Below, piece by piece: positions 35,401-50,400 of a DNA stretch of 64,000 nucleotides. The stretch spans positions 122,148,719 through 122,212,718 of the forward strand of contig NC_080420.1 of assembly GCF_029873635.1 (NCBI RefSeq), given 5' to 3'. Source of the stretch: Malania oleifera (lineage: Eukaryota; Streptophyta; Magnoliopsida; Santalales; Ximeniaceae). The translations under genes and the position numbers were made by a program. The notes beneath the pieces are model-generated. The model had not been told where the DNA came from. It did no database searches and worked only from the letters and a program-made list of their open reading frames with translations. Numbering within the stretch: the stretch's first letter is position 1; every line of letters begins with the position of its first letter.

Positions 35401-38400
35401 AAATTATTTTAGTAGGATAAGAGATTCCTGCATTCTGTAGGAAAAATTAATGAAAAATCATTCAATTTGGGAGTGAGCCAGTTTGTTGAATGAATATAAG
35501 TCCCTTTCTCAAAGTGCCAGTTTTTTGAGAGTAGGTACAGCACCTGAGAATGACTGTTGATTGAACAATTACAACCTGATGATTTGTTCTTCCTCTGTCT
35601 CTCTGTCTTATGCATGCAGTGAGCACTTATGTATTTCTTGTTCAAATTCCTCCAAATTAAGTGTGATTTCTGTGTAGAATTGTGAGATGATTGTTTCAGT
35701 AATCAAATTATGGTTGCATGTATAGTTGTTACATACTTTTGTGCTCATGTTTGTCAGTTCACCGTTGTGGGAGTGCACTCTGCAAAGTTTGACAATGAGA
35801 AAGACTTGGAAGCCATTCGCAATGCAGTATTACGCTATGGAATCACCCACCCGGTAGGTCAATTTCTGAAACATGGCATGAGTAATGCATTAGAATTTTC
35901 TAGAAGCAATTTGGGTTTTGCAGAACTATTTGTACTTAATAGCTCTTTTCTGTACGATACTCGCCATCCTTGAACTGTTTAGATATGAAAAACTTGTTGG
36001 AGCTGATATGTGACATGATCTCTCCCAAAAAACTAGAATTGGTCCATATTGGGTTTTAAAATTTGATTTTGACTAAAATTTTGATGATTCAAAAATATAG
36101 AAGTTTCAATTCAATTTATAAAAAATGGTGGAAATTAGTGATGAAATGTTGAAATTTTATGAAATATTGGAAACTGGTAGTAGACATAAGAATGCATGAT
36201 TTAGAACTAAAGTATTGTAAAATACATAAAAATGACAATTATCTGGTATGTAAGGCGCAATAATTGTAAAATGATAGGAATATTAAAGTTCTATAGTAAT
36301 ATAATAAAATCAATAAATCAACTAAATTATTTCTTGTGCAAATAAAACTAGTTCGGGCATAACAATCAACAACGACGACAACAAACAACAAGCTAGGCCT
36401 TAAGTCCCACTAGGTGGAGTCAGCTACATGAATCCTTTTATGCCAATTTACACGATCATGGGCAATTTCATCCAACAACTTGAGGGCTGATAAAAACTCT
36501 TACTCAATATCTCGTTCGACGTCATTTTAGCTAACCCTTCTACTACCGCTAACAATAATTGGCTCACTTGTCATTTGTTCTCTATTTGGCTTAAGTTGTA
36601 TGTGCCCAAACCATCTCAGCTGGCCCTCCTTATATTCTTTTTTGCTATGCCTAACTTACCGTGAATATGTTCATTCCTTAATTTATCTTTAACGTTATGT
36701 GACTCATCCACCTTAGCATTTTCATTTCGGCAACTTTTACTTTTTGGATATGTTGTTTCTTGGTTGCCCAAGATTCTGATCCATATAGTATAGCTGGTCT
36801 TACAGCAGTCCTATAAAATTTTCCTTTTAATTTTAAAGGTATTTTACAGACACACAACATGCCTAAAGCACCTCTCCATTTTAGCCAACCTACTTTAATT
36901 TTATGTATTAGATCTTCTTCAAATAAAATGTCATAATTAATAGGAGTTCAATATTAAAAACCAAAGGTTTCTATCATTACTGAGCATACATTGTACTATA
37001 TTATTTTTTGGAAGAAGGTAAGCATCAATATATTAAGCACAGGGGTAGAATAATGCAGGACAGAATAACTAAGCTAGCTTACTACGACAAGAGAACTAAA
37101 ACGAGCTTACAGCAAAACAAGGGAATCAAAAGCTGTTATGCCTTTATATCAACACCTAACATCAAATAGGACCCTTTGAAAAATTTAATCATCATCTAGA
37201 AAAGTCTTTGCAATTTTCATAGAGTTTAGAGTTCCAGTTCCTTGCTCTCCAAATACCACAGAAATACATGAAGCCTGCAGAAGATACTTGAAGCTGATTT
37301 AGTACCACCAGGAGATGAAAATCATTCAAATTGAGTCCCTTACCTCTGACAAGGCCTTTGACCCCCAGCTTCCTGAAAGTTTTTGCAGTAAATTTTGAGA
37401 GAAAAAGGTAAACTTCAAAAGAAAAGATGATCTCTATTTCCGGAATCTGAGTTACACAGATTTGCTGAAGTACCTTTCAGATTTGCCTCATTTCCACAGC
37501 TTCTGTAACATATGGATTCTGTAGACTACCAGCCAACAGATAAAGGATTGCCTGGGAATGTTTCTTGTGAAACGAATGGAACTAGCCCAAGAAGCTTGTA
37601 AAATTTTAGCCCTCACATGGTGCTAGGCAAAGCTGTGAGAGAATATCCAATTTGAACTAAGATTCCATAATAAATTATAAATTGGCTAATCTTCATTTTT
37701 GGTAAGAAATATTCTTTTTAAGAGATGAAAGTCATTTAGAATAAATGAACCAAATATTAGATGCTTATTTATAATAAAATCTATATATTGTAGTCTAAAA
37801 AATATTTTTATCCTTTTATTTTGAAGCATTTGTTTATTATTATGATGTAATTTTGTTATTGGATAAAAATATCAAATTTAATTAGCCAATAGTTTAGTTA
37901 CTCATAGTACAAATATTGTATGAACAGCCAACATGAGAAAAAAACTATTGCTTGGAAATGAAAATGTAAACAAAGATTAAAGCTATATGTAAGATAAATA
38001 AATGTATACATTATTAATGGATGATGGTATTTTAACTCAAAATAGACAGAGTTAAAGGAACAAAAAGTAATACTGGCTCACATAACCCAAATTAAAGGAA
38101 GGGATTTTTTAAAAAATAATTTTGTGATGGCTTACAATAAAAATGAATATTTGCAATAATTATTGAAGCTGTGTTATAAATTTACACTCAAATTATGTCT
38201 ATAAAAATAGATTTTTAGGAATTTGGATAAAAGACGTGACAATGTATGATTAGTTGATAAAGCTACTAAAGACTGGAAACTATCTTTGGAATTCTCTTTT
38301 CTCTTGCTTTGGTGAAGCTTGAGTGACACTCAGTAGAATGTGGGATTTCTTATTAGTGAGGTTTTGGGCTTCTAGGAAGAGTAGGAATGGAAGAGTTGTT

Positions 38401-41400
38401 GAGAAGAATGCAGGAACCTTCGAAGATCATTCAATCTCTCCTAGCTATTTATGGGAAAGAGTGGTATTTTTGTCAATTGGACTGAATACCTCTCTCTGTG
38501 AGGGTTCTCATATTATATATAGCAAATAGAAACGTCAGTTACAAGGCTAAAAATCAGCAATTACAGCCATCTAGGAGACTAGGTAAGGCAATTACAATCA
38601 GCCTATTAATTTCAGAATATCAACTACAATCAGCCTACTAATCACAGAATATCTACAACAATAATATAAAATCATGCTATAATTAGAGAGACTAATTATG
38701 GCACCGTATCTGACTGACATCCACCCTCAAATTGATGCTGACCTATCAAGAAGCATCAATTTGCCCACAAGGAACTAATGGCGCTGTCGTGTCATAGCCT
38801 TTATGAAGACGTCAACTATCTAGAGGTGAGTAGAAAAATGAGGTAGAGATATAATCCGAGTGTCCAAGGCTTCTCGAATAGAATGACAGTCTACTTCAAT
38901 GTGCTTTGTATGCTCATGATAAACAGGATTAACAGCTATTTGAATGGCACTGTATTAGCAGCGTGAAGAGGAGTAGAATCAAATTGAGAAAAACCAAGCT
39001 CAGCCAGAAGCCCACGAAGCTAGACAATCGCAGAACATGTAGCATGTGATAACCCCAAAAATGTAAATACAAGTAGAACATAATAATAACAATAAAATAA
39101 TAAAAATGGTCATTTAGTTAGTATCAATACGAAAATGTTTATCTGTTAGGATCCTTGATTCCATATTTGATGCCTAAGAAAGATCTTGTCTTAGCGAGTG
39201 CTCAGAGACCATTGCAGCTTAGTCGCTCCCTGGAGGTCGGTCTGATCAAAATGGAATTTCATAGGATAAATAGGGTAGACACTGTTTGTACACGTAAACA
39301 AGTATATATGCATAAAATAATGTTTTGATTGACATAATTTGTAGAAATATATAATAAATAATAATAATAATAATAATATAGGTATCCTATTCTCACATGA
39401 GTCTTGGACTCGAATTGGCTTCTTCCTTCATAATAAACAATCTATTCGATAATTGACTCTTACTGTGCTCATTGTACTGTTTATGCTTCTTCACAAATAA
39501 TATGCACAGTAAAATAATATCTTCGACCGACATACGTTGTAGAAATATATGATAAAATATATATAATTATTATATAATACATTAAGTTGCCTCGTGAGTA
39601 TTTCCACATCTAGTGCATATGAGTTCATGAAACCATGGGATGATTATTGGAGTTACATGGGGCCCACTTGGGTCTCGAAGTTGTGTGGGGCCCACATAAG
39701 TTTTTGAAATTTGAACTTAATTCTTCTTTCATAATAAATACTAAAACATAACTTAAAAATAATAATAATGATAATAAATAATAATAATAATAATAATAAA
39801 TAATAATAAAAAAAAACAGAAAGGAGACAAAACCCCTTCCCAGGCAAAATCCCTTCCCATCCATTTCTCCTACTCCCTCTCTCCCCATCCCCATCCCAAG
39901 CCCATTCCATGCCCATTCTTTCATTTAAAAAAAATTATAATTTCACTCCTCTCCCCACACTTTTATAAATTTCATTTTCTTTCCTAAAATTTTTCTATAA
40001 ATAGGAAGCTCTTAATCTTCATTTTTTACAAAAAAATTCCAAAGGAAGAGAATGATAAGTGAGTGAAAGAATTAGTGGTGGAGGGAGAATTTTTGTTATA
40101 CTTAAAAATTCTCACTCACCCACTCTTTCTGATCTCATTTTTAAAGATATTCGTTGTGACCGTCTCACGGGGTTAAGTAAGAGTAAGTAAATTTTGATTA
40201 TGTTAGTTATTTTTCATAAAATTTTTTCGAGTTTATTTTTACGCATATTTATTATACAAGTTTTATCTTTAATATACCTGCGTTTATTTTTGAGTTAAAT
40301 AATGTTCTAAACCCCTTGGGTATTTTACAACATTAATTTCTATTCAAGAAAATATTTTTAACATGAAAATCGTATGGTATGAGTTTATTTCTATGTTGCA
40401 TATTTCATGAAAATATGAGTAAAGATGACATGAGTTTATTTTTTACGTTGTGTATTTCATGAAAATATGATTAAAAATGAGATTTTCATGATATTATTTT
40501 AATTGCATAAATTATATAATAAGATGTTTTCAAAACCCCTTATGGCTCGGAGGATACAGAAAATTACGAATGCTCGGTACCGTAGCTTAAAGTTTAAACG
40601 GATCAGAGTGCACCCACACTGTTTATGGAGTGGTTATATATAGTAGGAGATTTCTCCTGAGTGCACACCTGGTTCCAAGCCAGGACTTAATAGGAAAAAT
40701 TTCGCTTAATGATAATGTATGTTGATTTAGTTTGACCGGTCAGTTAGTTAAATCCAGTTTTCGGACCGCACAACCCAGTTATGGGGGTAAACATGACTGG
40801 GAGTATAGAGTCAGAGGTGGGGGGTGAATGGACTCTTTTGTGGATATAAAAATTCTCTACAAAATAAAATACTTGGCAAGATTGCAAGCAATTATATCAC
40901 AATAGATAAAATAAAATCAAGCATAAGACAAAATAAAGAGTATAGGGAGAGAAAAACTTAACACTGGTATTTAACGTGGTTCGACACCAAGCCTACGTCC
41001 ACGCCTTAGCACAAAGCCAAGGATTCCGCAATCCACTAAGGATACTCCTTTAACGGAGGAGAAGCCTTACAACTCGGGAACAAATCCCTACACTCGGGAA
41101 CAAATCCCTACCACGCTCACCAAGAGCCTTCACTTCGGTTCACAAAGAAATTTCACCAAGAACGGTTCACAAAGAACCTTTTACAAGATGATGGATAATA
41201 CAAAGCAATGCTCCTCACAATGAGCTGATATCAAATACAATCAAACCTCACACTACTCTCTCAAGGAATGATTCAAACAAGATAAGTGAGCAAGAGATTG
41301 AGCGCTTGGAATGAATAACTAAAATGCAAAGTGCTAGATTTTGAATAAAATGATATTTTTTACTATGGACTCGTATAAATCACCAAAACCATGTCTAAAC

Positions 41401-44400
41401 AAGCCTAATAGCTTGTATTTATAGTCAAAATACCCAACTAGCTGTTATTGGACCGTTGGGAGCAATTCCCAAACAAAATTAGCCGTTTTTGCTCGTTAGC
41501 GTCATTTTGCCCGTTGGGCTCGTCGACTAGTGGCCCCCACTCATCGACGAGTGTTTTGAATCAGAAAAAGTCATCAACATGAAAGTTGTGGGATTTTTTC
41601 TTAACTTTCCAGTGACACCAAGATCGTCCTTTTTGAACTTTTCTAACAAAAATTATGCCCAAAATACCAAAGGGTGTTCAAGACTCGAGGCTGCACTACG
41701 TCAGTCGATGATTGCTTTGTTTTTCCTTGTCAAAAAGCCTTAATGACTTAAAACATTCTTGGACAAAAGTATATGAAATATATTAAGTCTAATTAAGTTT
41801 AATACTTGTCCGAAAGAGTTTCCCCATGAATATAAGATATCTTGTTTGATAAAACATATTTGAAAGCTCGTTTTGATATCTTATATGTCAATATGTCCTT
41901 TAATGAAAATATGCTTGACTTCTTGAAGTTTTTGGACATAAAACTTCATTTTGATAAAACCGGGACTAAGTATGAAGATTTTAAAAATACTAAGATGTTG
42001 AAAACTTGCCCCTTTGGAAAACAGAATTGAGTTTATGAATGTTTTGACAAACTCTTTGAATTAATTTTGAAAACCATGAAAGATGAGTTTGTGACTTCAG
42101 GTTAAATCCAATAAATTCATGTGTCCTAGTATGCATGCATTTGCTCAACTCTTGCTCAGAAATCATGCAAGAAACAAAATGTAAGAGTTAAACATAAACT
42201 ACCTCAAACACACACCCCATTACATATAATACAACATTAAGCTTCCTTGGATGTGCTTGAGTCCTTTCCGAGTATGTGTCTATTTGATCTTCCTATTCAA
42301 ACGTCAACTCGGTCCGATCATTGCCTCTGATTTTAGTACTTCATGTAATTGCCATTGAACCTATACTAAACATGATTTGCAAAGATGGAAAACACTAGAA
42401 ACCATATATAGGTTAATATCATCAAAACACATAAGACCATGATAGTGTAGCCAACAAGGCTAACATAAATCACATCAGAAAAATCTCCCCATAAATTTTG
42501 AAAACCAGAAAAATACTCCTGAATGGAGAGATTGCCTTGAGTGTAACTAGCTATCTCATATTCCAACTGAAATCGACGTGCAGTATTATCTTGGTGATAA
42601 ACCTTTAGCAAGTACTCCCACATAGTCTTCACAGTCTTATAGGCCTTTAAATTGAGCACAATAAGAGGATCAACGGACCCTAAAATCCAGGATATCACAC
42701 GTGCATCTTTAACCTTCCACTTGGCCAACTCCTTAGGCTCTGTAGGAGTTGGATCACTACCATCAATTTGGCCCCACAATTCTTTCTCCGTAACAAATAA
42801 ATGAAACTGGAAATCCTAGGCAGAGTAATTTTTTCCAGTAAAATGCACCCCAAAGGAATCACTAGAAGACATGATGAAACCCAACAAAAAATTGAATAAA
42901 AAAGAAAAAAAACCTGATTCACGTGTCAACAACCTTCGATGGGACCTCTAGAAACTTGAATTGGCAAAGATATGCACTAGAAACTCTCCCCAGATCAACA
43001 CCACCAAAGATTGTGAAGAAATAGAACGCCGATAGCCACCATCAAGGATAACTGAACACCACTGATCGACAACCACTAAAGATTCTGAAGCAAACAGAAT
43101 CAACCACCCAATCCCAACCCAACAAAAACTGCCGAATAGCATTTTAACATCGACCGGAAACCCAAAAAAACTGCCAACAGTTAGAAACTGCCGATGACTC
43201 AGAAATTGCTGCTACCCACAGAAAAGAACCAAAAAGAAAATTAGAACAACCCTAATTGAGATAACGCTTTGATACCATGTCAATTGGATTGAATACCTCT
43301 CTTTGAGGGTTCTCGTATTATATAGCAAATAGAAACGTCTGTTACAAGGCTAAAAATCAGCGATTACAGCCATCTAGGAGACTAATTAAGGCAATTACAA
43401 TCAGCCTATTAATTACAAAATATCAACTACAATCAGCCTACTAATCACAGAATATCTACAACAATAATATAAAATCATGCCATAATTAGAGAGACTAATT
43501 ATGGAGACTAATTATGGCACTGTATCTGACTGACAATTTTGAGTGTCTTTGTGGGCCCTTTCTTTTTCTTTTGGGGGCCATCTCTCTGTTATTTGAAAAG
43601 AGTGGAGGGTAGCTTTAGCTTAGCTTGTTTGAATTGTTTGTAGTTTGTACTCTTTTGTTGCTTTTTGGAGGTTCGTTTTCCTCTCTTTTTAATGTCCTTT
43701 TGTTTTGGTAATTAAATTTTCTCTTATCCAAAAAAAAAAAAAAAAAACAATTACAAGGATTTTTTTTTTTTCTGTTTTGGTGGTTGTAACTTGCAGGAGT
43801 CAATGTTCTTTCCTTGAATTCATGCTATTTAATATTGTTTAATTCCATGGATTTTATCATAAAGCGCTACCAGGAACTTCTTAGAGCATGGGATTTCAGA
43901 GATCTTAGTGGAATTTTAATTAATCATTTTTAGCCTTCTTACTGACTTAGGTTGTCAATGATGCCGACATGTACTTCTGGCGAGAGCTAGGTGTAAGCTC
44001 ATGGCCTACATTTGCCATTGTTGGGCCCAACAGTAAACTTCTTGCTCAAATTTCAGGCGAAGGTCACCTACAGGTACTTGTTTCTGCCTCAACTTTCCCT
44101 ATAGATGTGTTGAGAACCAGATTCACATTTGTATCAAGTCCCTCCTTGTTTTAACATGGAAATGCTGCTCAAATTTGATAGTTTTAATGCACACATCAAC
44201 GTGTTTTGGTTCAGTACCCATAGATGAAAGACAATCATCTAAGTTCAAAATAGGACACACAGAGACATGTATGGTTAAATCCTAATTATTATAAATTTCC
44301 AATAATATGGAGGAGAACTTAAAAAAAAATTGATCGTCTATTTAATACTTAAGAAAATGAACTTATGGCATCTTTTGTTGGTTTGCTTCAGCATGCTACC

Positions 44401-47400
44401 TTCTAGAAGCATTGTTTATCTGATGGAAAATCTTAAAAATTGAGCAAACAATAGCGGAAAAGAGTATCTAATGTGAGAAACTGATGGGTAGAGGCTGAAC
44501 CAATTTCTGAAGTGGACATTTCCCTTGATGGGTGTTGAGGGAACTAGTGCAGTTAAAGCCTGGATATCCCTCAGAGATGTGATATGATTATGGGGTCATT
44601 GTGTGATTCAATTTTTACTGAAAAATGAATTTTGTGGTATGGATTTTTTTTTGGATCACTCATAGCATCAAATAATTTCCCCTTCATTCAAATTTTCAAA
44701 TTGTGTCTGGGAGCATTTGTTTGCACTTTATAGCCTCTAAAAAGAGGCTAGGCTCCTAATGGTCTACTATCACATGAGTCTCTGTTGTTTATTTAACCTT
44801 TGAATAGGTGCTCAGTGTCCTCTAGATTCTGCCCCTTGCTGATTTGGTCAGCACCAAGCCCATACCCATTTTGACACATTTGCCCCTAAAAAACCCAAAC
44901 TACATGAAACCCCAAACCCAACCTGGTATGCTTAATTCTCCTTCCATGCAAGACAGCCCTGTGCACTGCCTCCTCTCCATGCAACACATCTTTGAGAAGC
45001 TCGCTTAGGAGGCCTCACAGATTGCTTGCTAACAAGAGCCTACCATCATCTGATGCTTGTTCTGCCTGGCAGGTTGGCTAAGCACGCAAAGGGCACAGAG
45101 GCCGTCAAGCAGTTCATTAGTTCTTGAATCTGATCATGATTGATTCGATGTTTTCAGGACTTCCTGCATATGCCAAGTGATACAATTTCATTAGTAAATT
45201 GCCTGTTTATAGGGTTTCTCCTTTTTTGAATTCTCCGATCTGGTTATTTGGATGTGAATTTGGATATGTTAGATCTGTATGTTTGCTTCAGATATAAAAT
45301 ACACTTTTTTGTTATGTGACTACTTCTGTTCCTTCTTGGATCATCTGTTTTCTAGACGTCTCACTGGGGCAGTAACAAAACCTTGTCCTTTATACCAGGC
45401 TTATTGTGTTTCTGGGCGGCCAAAGACAAGATATTAGCATATTGCTATAATATTTTGAGGTTTCTGAACTAGTAATTATCGGTGTGAAAGGGGCTTTTGA
45501 GTTTGGTGAGCATATTAAAAATATAATTTTAATAACATTTTCTTAAAATAAAATATTTTAAACTAATATTTTTATGTTTTATATTTGAGAGACATTATTT
45601 TTCTATAATAAAAAATTGTTTTGATTTGTGAAAATGCCTTTTATTTTTACAAACAGTTTTGCTCTTGACAGTTAAGAGGGTCAAAACAAAAAAAATGCAT
45701 ATAATTAGACATTAGTTACCAAATGGATGAAAAAATTCAGCTTTGAGATTCAAAGACTAGCTCTAGTTATAATTAGAAACCGATTTAGGGATTCAAAACT
45801 GCATTCAGTATTTGCTGCTTAATGTTTAATTTTATCAAATGCCCCCTCAATGTGCTTGATAACTGCTTGATAAGCTCCGGTGCTACTTGCTAGTCATTTG
45901 GAAAGGCAAGTCTTGTAAATGTTTTCTGCTTGATATAAGCTCCAGTGCTTCTTTCTGGTGATTTGAAAAGGCATTTCTTGAGAGTATTTTCTTAATTTTT
46001 TTGGGCATTGCTGCAGTTGTGTGCTCTAATGCATTTCTGAGTTGTACTGCTGTGGACTTTACTAATGGATAAAATATTGCCAATCAAAAATTTGACAAAT
46101 TTTTTTGTTTTTTGGTTTTTTGTGTTTTGTTTTATTTTTTATTTTTCTTTTCCTGCAAGGATCTTGATGATTTAGTGGAGGCAGCACTTCTTTTTTACGG
46201 TAAAAAGAAACTCTTAGACAGTGCGCCCATTCCCTTGCGTTTGGAGAAGGACAATGATCCCCGCTTATTGACATCTCCTCTAAAGTTTCCTGGGAAGTTA
46301 GCAGTTGATGTCCTTAACAACCGTTTGTTCATTTCAGACAGTAACCACAACCGCATAGTATGGTCTATCTCTCTCTCTCTCTCTTTGTGTGTATCCCTCT
46401 CTCTCTGTCTCGCATGCACACACACCCACACAAACACACATATGCACACACGCAAAACACACGCACACTTGTGCACTTGATTATCTGCAGTTTTGCATGC
46501 ATGGTCTGGCACAGACATGCCTATGCATACATTTTTAAGTATGCATTTACCAGGCAGTGAATGAAGTTTTAGCCATTCACCTGAAAAATGCAGCACATGA
46601 CTTGATATCTGCTCTGAAGTACTTGCTTCCTGAATGTGGAATGTGTTCTCATAAAGTTCAAATCCAAATTCTCTGTGATCAAATATTTCCAAAGAAGTTA
46701 TGTCATTTCACCATCTCTTTAGAGAAGGATTTCTCTCAATGCAGTCTGGTTATATCATTGGTTGCTAGCAGCAAAACCTGCAGTTGTAGTTTCCCTCTGG
46801 GCTACGTGATTCCTTACCGGCAACTTGACTACAGATTTATAAATGCATTTGATTACAATCTTATATTTTTAGACTAACGTCACAACCTAAATAAGGATAC
46901 ATTTTCCCTCAATTCTTTCTAGAGCTTCTGCACAAGTTTCTCCTAAACAAAATGACTGTCATCTTCAATATGCTTCATTCTCACATGAAAGACTTGATTG
47001 GGGCAATGTGATTATGTGAATAGCAGCTACACAGGTCAAGGCTGGAAAACCAAGTTCTTCTAACATATTCTTGAGCCAAACTAGCTCATGTGTAGTGTGG
47101 GCCTTGGCTGGATACTCGACTCAGTGGTCCAATTTGTTTCTCACTCTTCCTGGATACCAAGTTACCACCAACAAACACAATACCCGATTGTGAATCTTAT
47201 TAGAGGGTGACCCAGTTCAATCTGCATCTATATATCCTTGAGCATGAGTGTGACCCTGATGCTGATATAAAATATACCTCTCTTGGAACCCCTTATCTCA
47301 AGATATAAATGATTGCATTCCAGTGACTTGTTTTTAGAAAATCAAGAAAAATCAAGAACTAGCTCACAAAACTTGTTGCTAAAGATTGTTTAACTGTCCA

Positions 47401-50400
47401 ACAAGTCCCATACAAGATATTGATACTTCTATACTGAAAAAGTTTTTCAATGGCCTTAAATGTTTGGTTTGAAAAATTGTTGTGTAAATTGGGAAACCTA
47501 ATCACAGCAGTAGGTCTTGCTCTCTATTTATGATGTATGTCAAGTACGTCACAATGACAATAATAGTCTTACTAAGTTGCAGTTACTAACATAGATAGTA
47601 ATACTTAATAACAAATAACAAATAACCAATAACCAATAACCAATAACCAATAACCAATAACATTAGTGAAGCCTTGTCTGAATGCTTTGGATGGCTTTTG
47701 GCTCTATTTATCCATCTTGAGGGATGTTGTTTGCATGTTATTCTATCTTGATGCATTCCTGGGTTTGATGTAGAACCATCATACCGTTTTTGAAGTTCAG
47801 GTTTTAACTGACCTGGATGGCAATTTTATTGTCCAAATTGGGAGTGCTGGAGAGGAGGGTTTACGTGATGGTTCCTTTGATGATGCCATGTTCAATCGCC
47901 CTCAGGTAAGTATTGCAGTTAACATTTTCAGAATCATGTCCAAGTTTGAATGGTTCTTTTGGACTGTGAAGCATGCAAAAATCTTTCAGCAGAATACTTT
48001 CTGTACTTTCTTCATTCGGACATGTTTACAAACCTGCGCAAATTTTTCATCGGATGTTTCATGTTTGATATTTGGTGTTGGATCTGGACATAATATGGTT
48101 GTGTTTCTTTAGGGCCTTGCTTATAATGCAAAGAAGAATGTCCTGTATGTTGCAGATACTGAAAACCATGCTTTGAGGTAGTTGGCAACTTCAAAAATTT
48201 CCTTTTATTATTTGACAGCCCTAGTTATCTCAATTTCAATGTTAAAATGGTGACAATTTTTTCCCACTTTAGTTTGAGCAATTATCTTCTTTCTGTCACT
48301 GCATAGACTTCCGTTTCAAACATTGATTGATTTGAGAGATGTGGCTACGTGAATTTGGATTATTGCAATTTGAAAGGAAAAATAAACTTCACCAGATTCT
48401 GGTTTCTGATAAAAAAAGTGGGATTTTATTCTTTAAAAATGCTCATGCTCAAATTTTATCGGTTCATGCTAAAAAATTTACCTCCAAGAAAAATTAAGGT
48501 TTTAACTTGGGAATGGTCGGTGCCAAAAGCTTTAAAGTAAAATGCATAAGCTATGTTAATTGATGTTTACATATACATGGAAAATTATAGTACATGGAAA
48601 TTTAATCCATGTTGCTTCAAGTTTGTGAAATGAATGTTGGAATGAAGGGAGATACCAGTGAAATGTGCATATTGATGTTTATGAATCAGCAAGACTTTGC
48701 TAGTGAGTTTCATGAGGGCACCTCTCCCATTTAAGTTGGTATTGAAAAAGGCACTGGTATATGGCAGAATACAAGTAAAGAACACAAGTATAGAATTTTA
48801 ATTTGGTCAATGAACATAAACAGGAAAGTTTGTGGTGTAGGATGAGAAGCAGGTATTTGTATGGATCATTTTGGCCCAGATTTGTTTAGTTAATTAGTAG
48901 TTTTTTAGGTGTGTTTAGTTTCTGCCCTCAGGTTTTCAAACACCCCAGGTTTTCAAACACCCCAGTTTTTCAATTCTTGTTGTTGTTGTTGTTAGATTTT
49001 TAGTTAATTAGTAATTTATTAGGTGTGTTTAGTTTCTGCCCTCAGGTTTTCAAACACCCTCTTTACTTTAGATTTTCATGACACCTCCACCACCATCACG
49101 TGTATTTATTTGCCGGTCCCAGATTTTACAAAAAAAAAGGGAAATTACAGTCTTGCCCTCAGGTTTTCAAACACCCCCTTTCCGTTAGATTTTCATGACA
49201 CCTCCACCACCATCAGAGACAGAGGGACCCTTCACTGTTTGACTGAGCATGTGGTCCCATGCACTTCCCCAGACTTCCCAGATGTTGGCCTTTCAAAATC
49301 TCTAACCTCCTGTGCTCTTTTCATCACGTCACTATCACTGAACTTGTCACCCTCTCATCTACCTTGGCACTGGCAACATGTAAAAAAGGGCAGCCTGGTG
49401 CACAAAGCTCCCGCGTATGTGGGGTCCGGGGAAGGGGTGGACCACAATGGGTCTATAGTATGCAGCCTTACCTTGCATTTTTGCAAGGGGCTGTTTCCAC
49501 ACCTCGAACCCGTGACCTCTAGGTCACACGGCGACAACCTTACTGGCGCTGGCAACATGTGTGTGGGAAAATTTTCCCCTGTTCTGCAACTTCCAAAGCC
49601 GTAAATATTTGCTTCTAGGCACTGTATTTTAAATTTTTCCCCACAAATCCCTGCAATTTTGTGAATTTTTTTATAGGAAGGTTGATTGTTTGAGTTTGGT
49701 ACACATTTAGAAGAATCATCAGCATATCAAAATCGGACCTGTAATTTGTAAGTTGTCTACTTGTTCATAAGAATTTGTTTAATTTCCAAGAGATGCTTTA
49801 CAATAAAGGAGAAATTAAAGGTTGTTCTTGAGAATTTTAGACTCGAGTTTGTGGTTTGCATGAATAGATTGAGGATTGTTAGCAAATTGTCGGAAGGGTC
49901 CTTGTAGTTATTATTATTATTATTTTTAAAAAGCAGCATGTTGATTAATGTTGAGTTGTCTGCAAGAGTGGAATTATTTCCAGTAGGGTACAAAATCTGG
50001 AGAATGTCTTGGAGACTATTACTAATGCTTTGAATAGGCTAGCAACTGAAGTTGCAGCCTTGGGTAAGAGGCCCATTGATTTTCCTACCAAACAGGATGT
50101 ACTTTTTAAGTTGCGTGAAGGCAGAAATGATAATTTGAGCAGGTGAATTAAACTAGAAGTTTCAGGTTTTAATGGTGATGGCATGATTGGGTGTATTCTT
50201 TGGAGTACTATTTCGATGTTATGACATGAATGAGGCTAGAAAATTGTATTTGGCTGAACCAAAATTGAAGGAAACTGCTTGGGTTTGGTGGATTAAACAG
50301 CAGGAGATATTTAGAGAGAGGAGACATGGTGAGATTCTAGCGTTCCTGCCTCCCCAAAAAAAATGTATGAAAAGTTTTGAGTCTAGTCCAAGGCATTTAT

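Larger units (their letters stand above)
38471..43535 (-). mobile_element. Ty1/copia LTR retrotransposon with nested inserts (SOQ1 intron 14)
   Basis: LTRs at 38471-38719 and 43278-43535 begin TGTCAATTGG and end CTGACTGACA and are about 95% identical by eye, so the insertion is relatively young. Perfect 5-bp duplications ATTTT flank it (38466-38470 and 43536-43540). A tRNA-Met primer site (minus strand TGGTATCAAAGC) adjoins the right LTR and a purine tract the left, so it reads right to left, antisense to SOQ1. Gag remains at about 42366-42780 ([33 protein letters not shown]) and the pol end at 38720-39044. Foreign LTRs occupy the space between. The element is broken. Confidence 0.92.

Noticed and set aside
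42366-42779. Minus-strand 137-codon frame as a host gene
   Set aside because: It matches copia gag and lies between the LTRs of the 38471-43535 element.
46112-46692. Long overlapping open frames on both strands around SOQ1 exon 16
   Set aside because: They are exon read-through plus CT/CA microsatellites; only 46160-46357 fits SOQ1 phases.
47608-47661. Interstitial telomere repeat
   Set aside because: The unit is AATAACC, not the plant telomere TTTAGGG or its complement.
48885-49215. CRISPR-like repeat array
   Set aside because: Repeats overlap, vary in length and have no regular spacers; plant nuclear DNA has no CRISPR arrays.
49023-49604. 193-codon plus-strand open frame over the SINE
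   Set aside because: It spans direct repeats and a SINE on the opposite strand; no domain resemblance.
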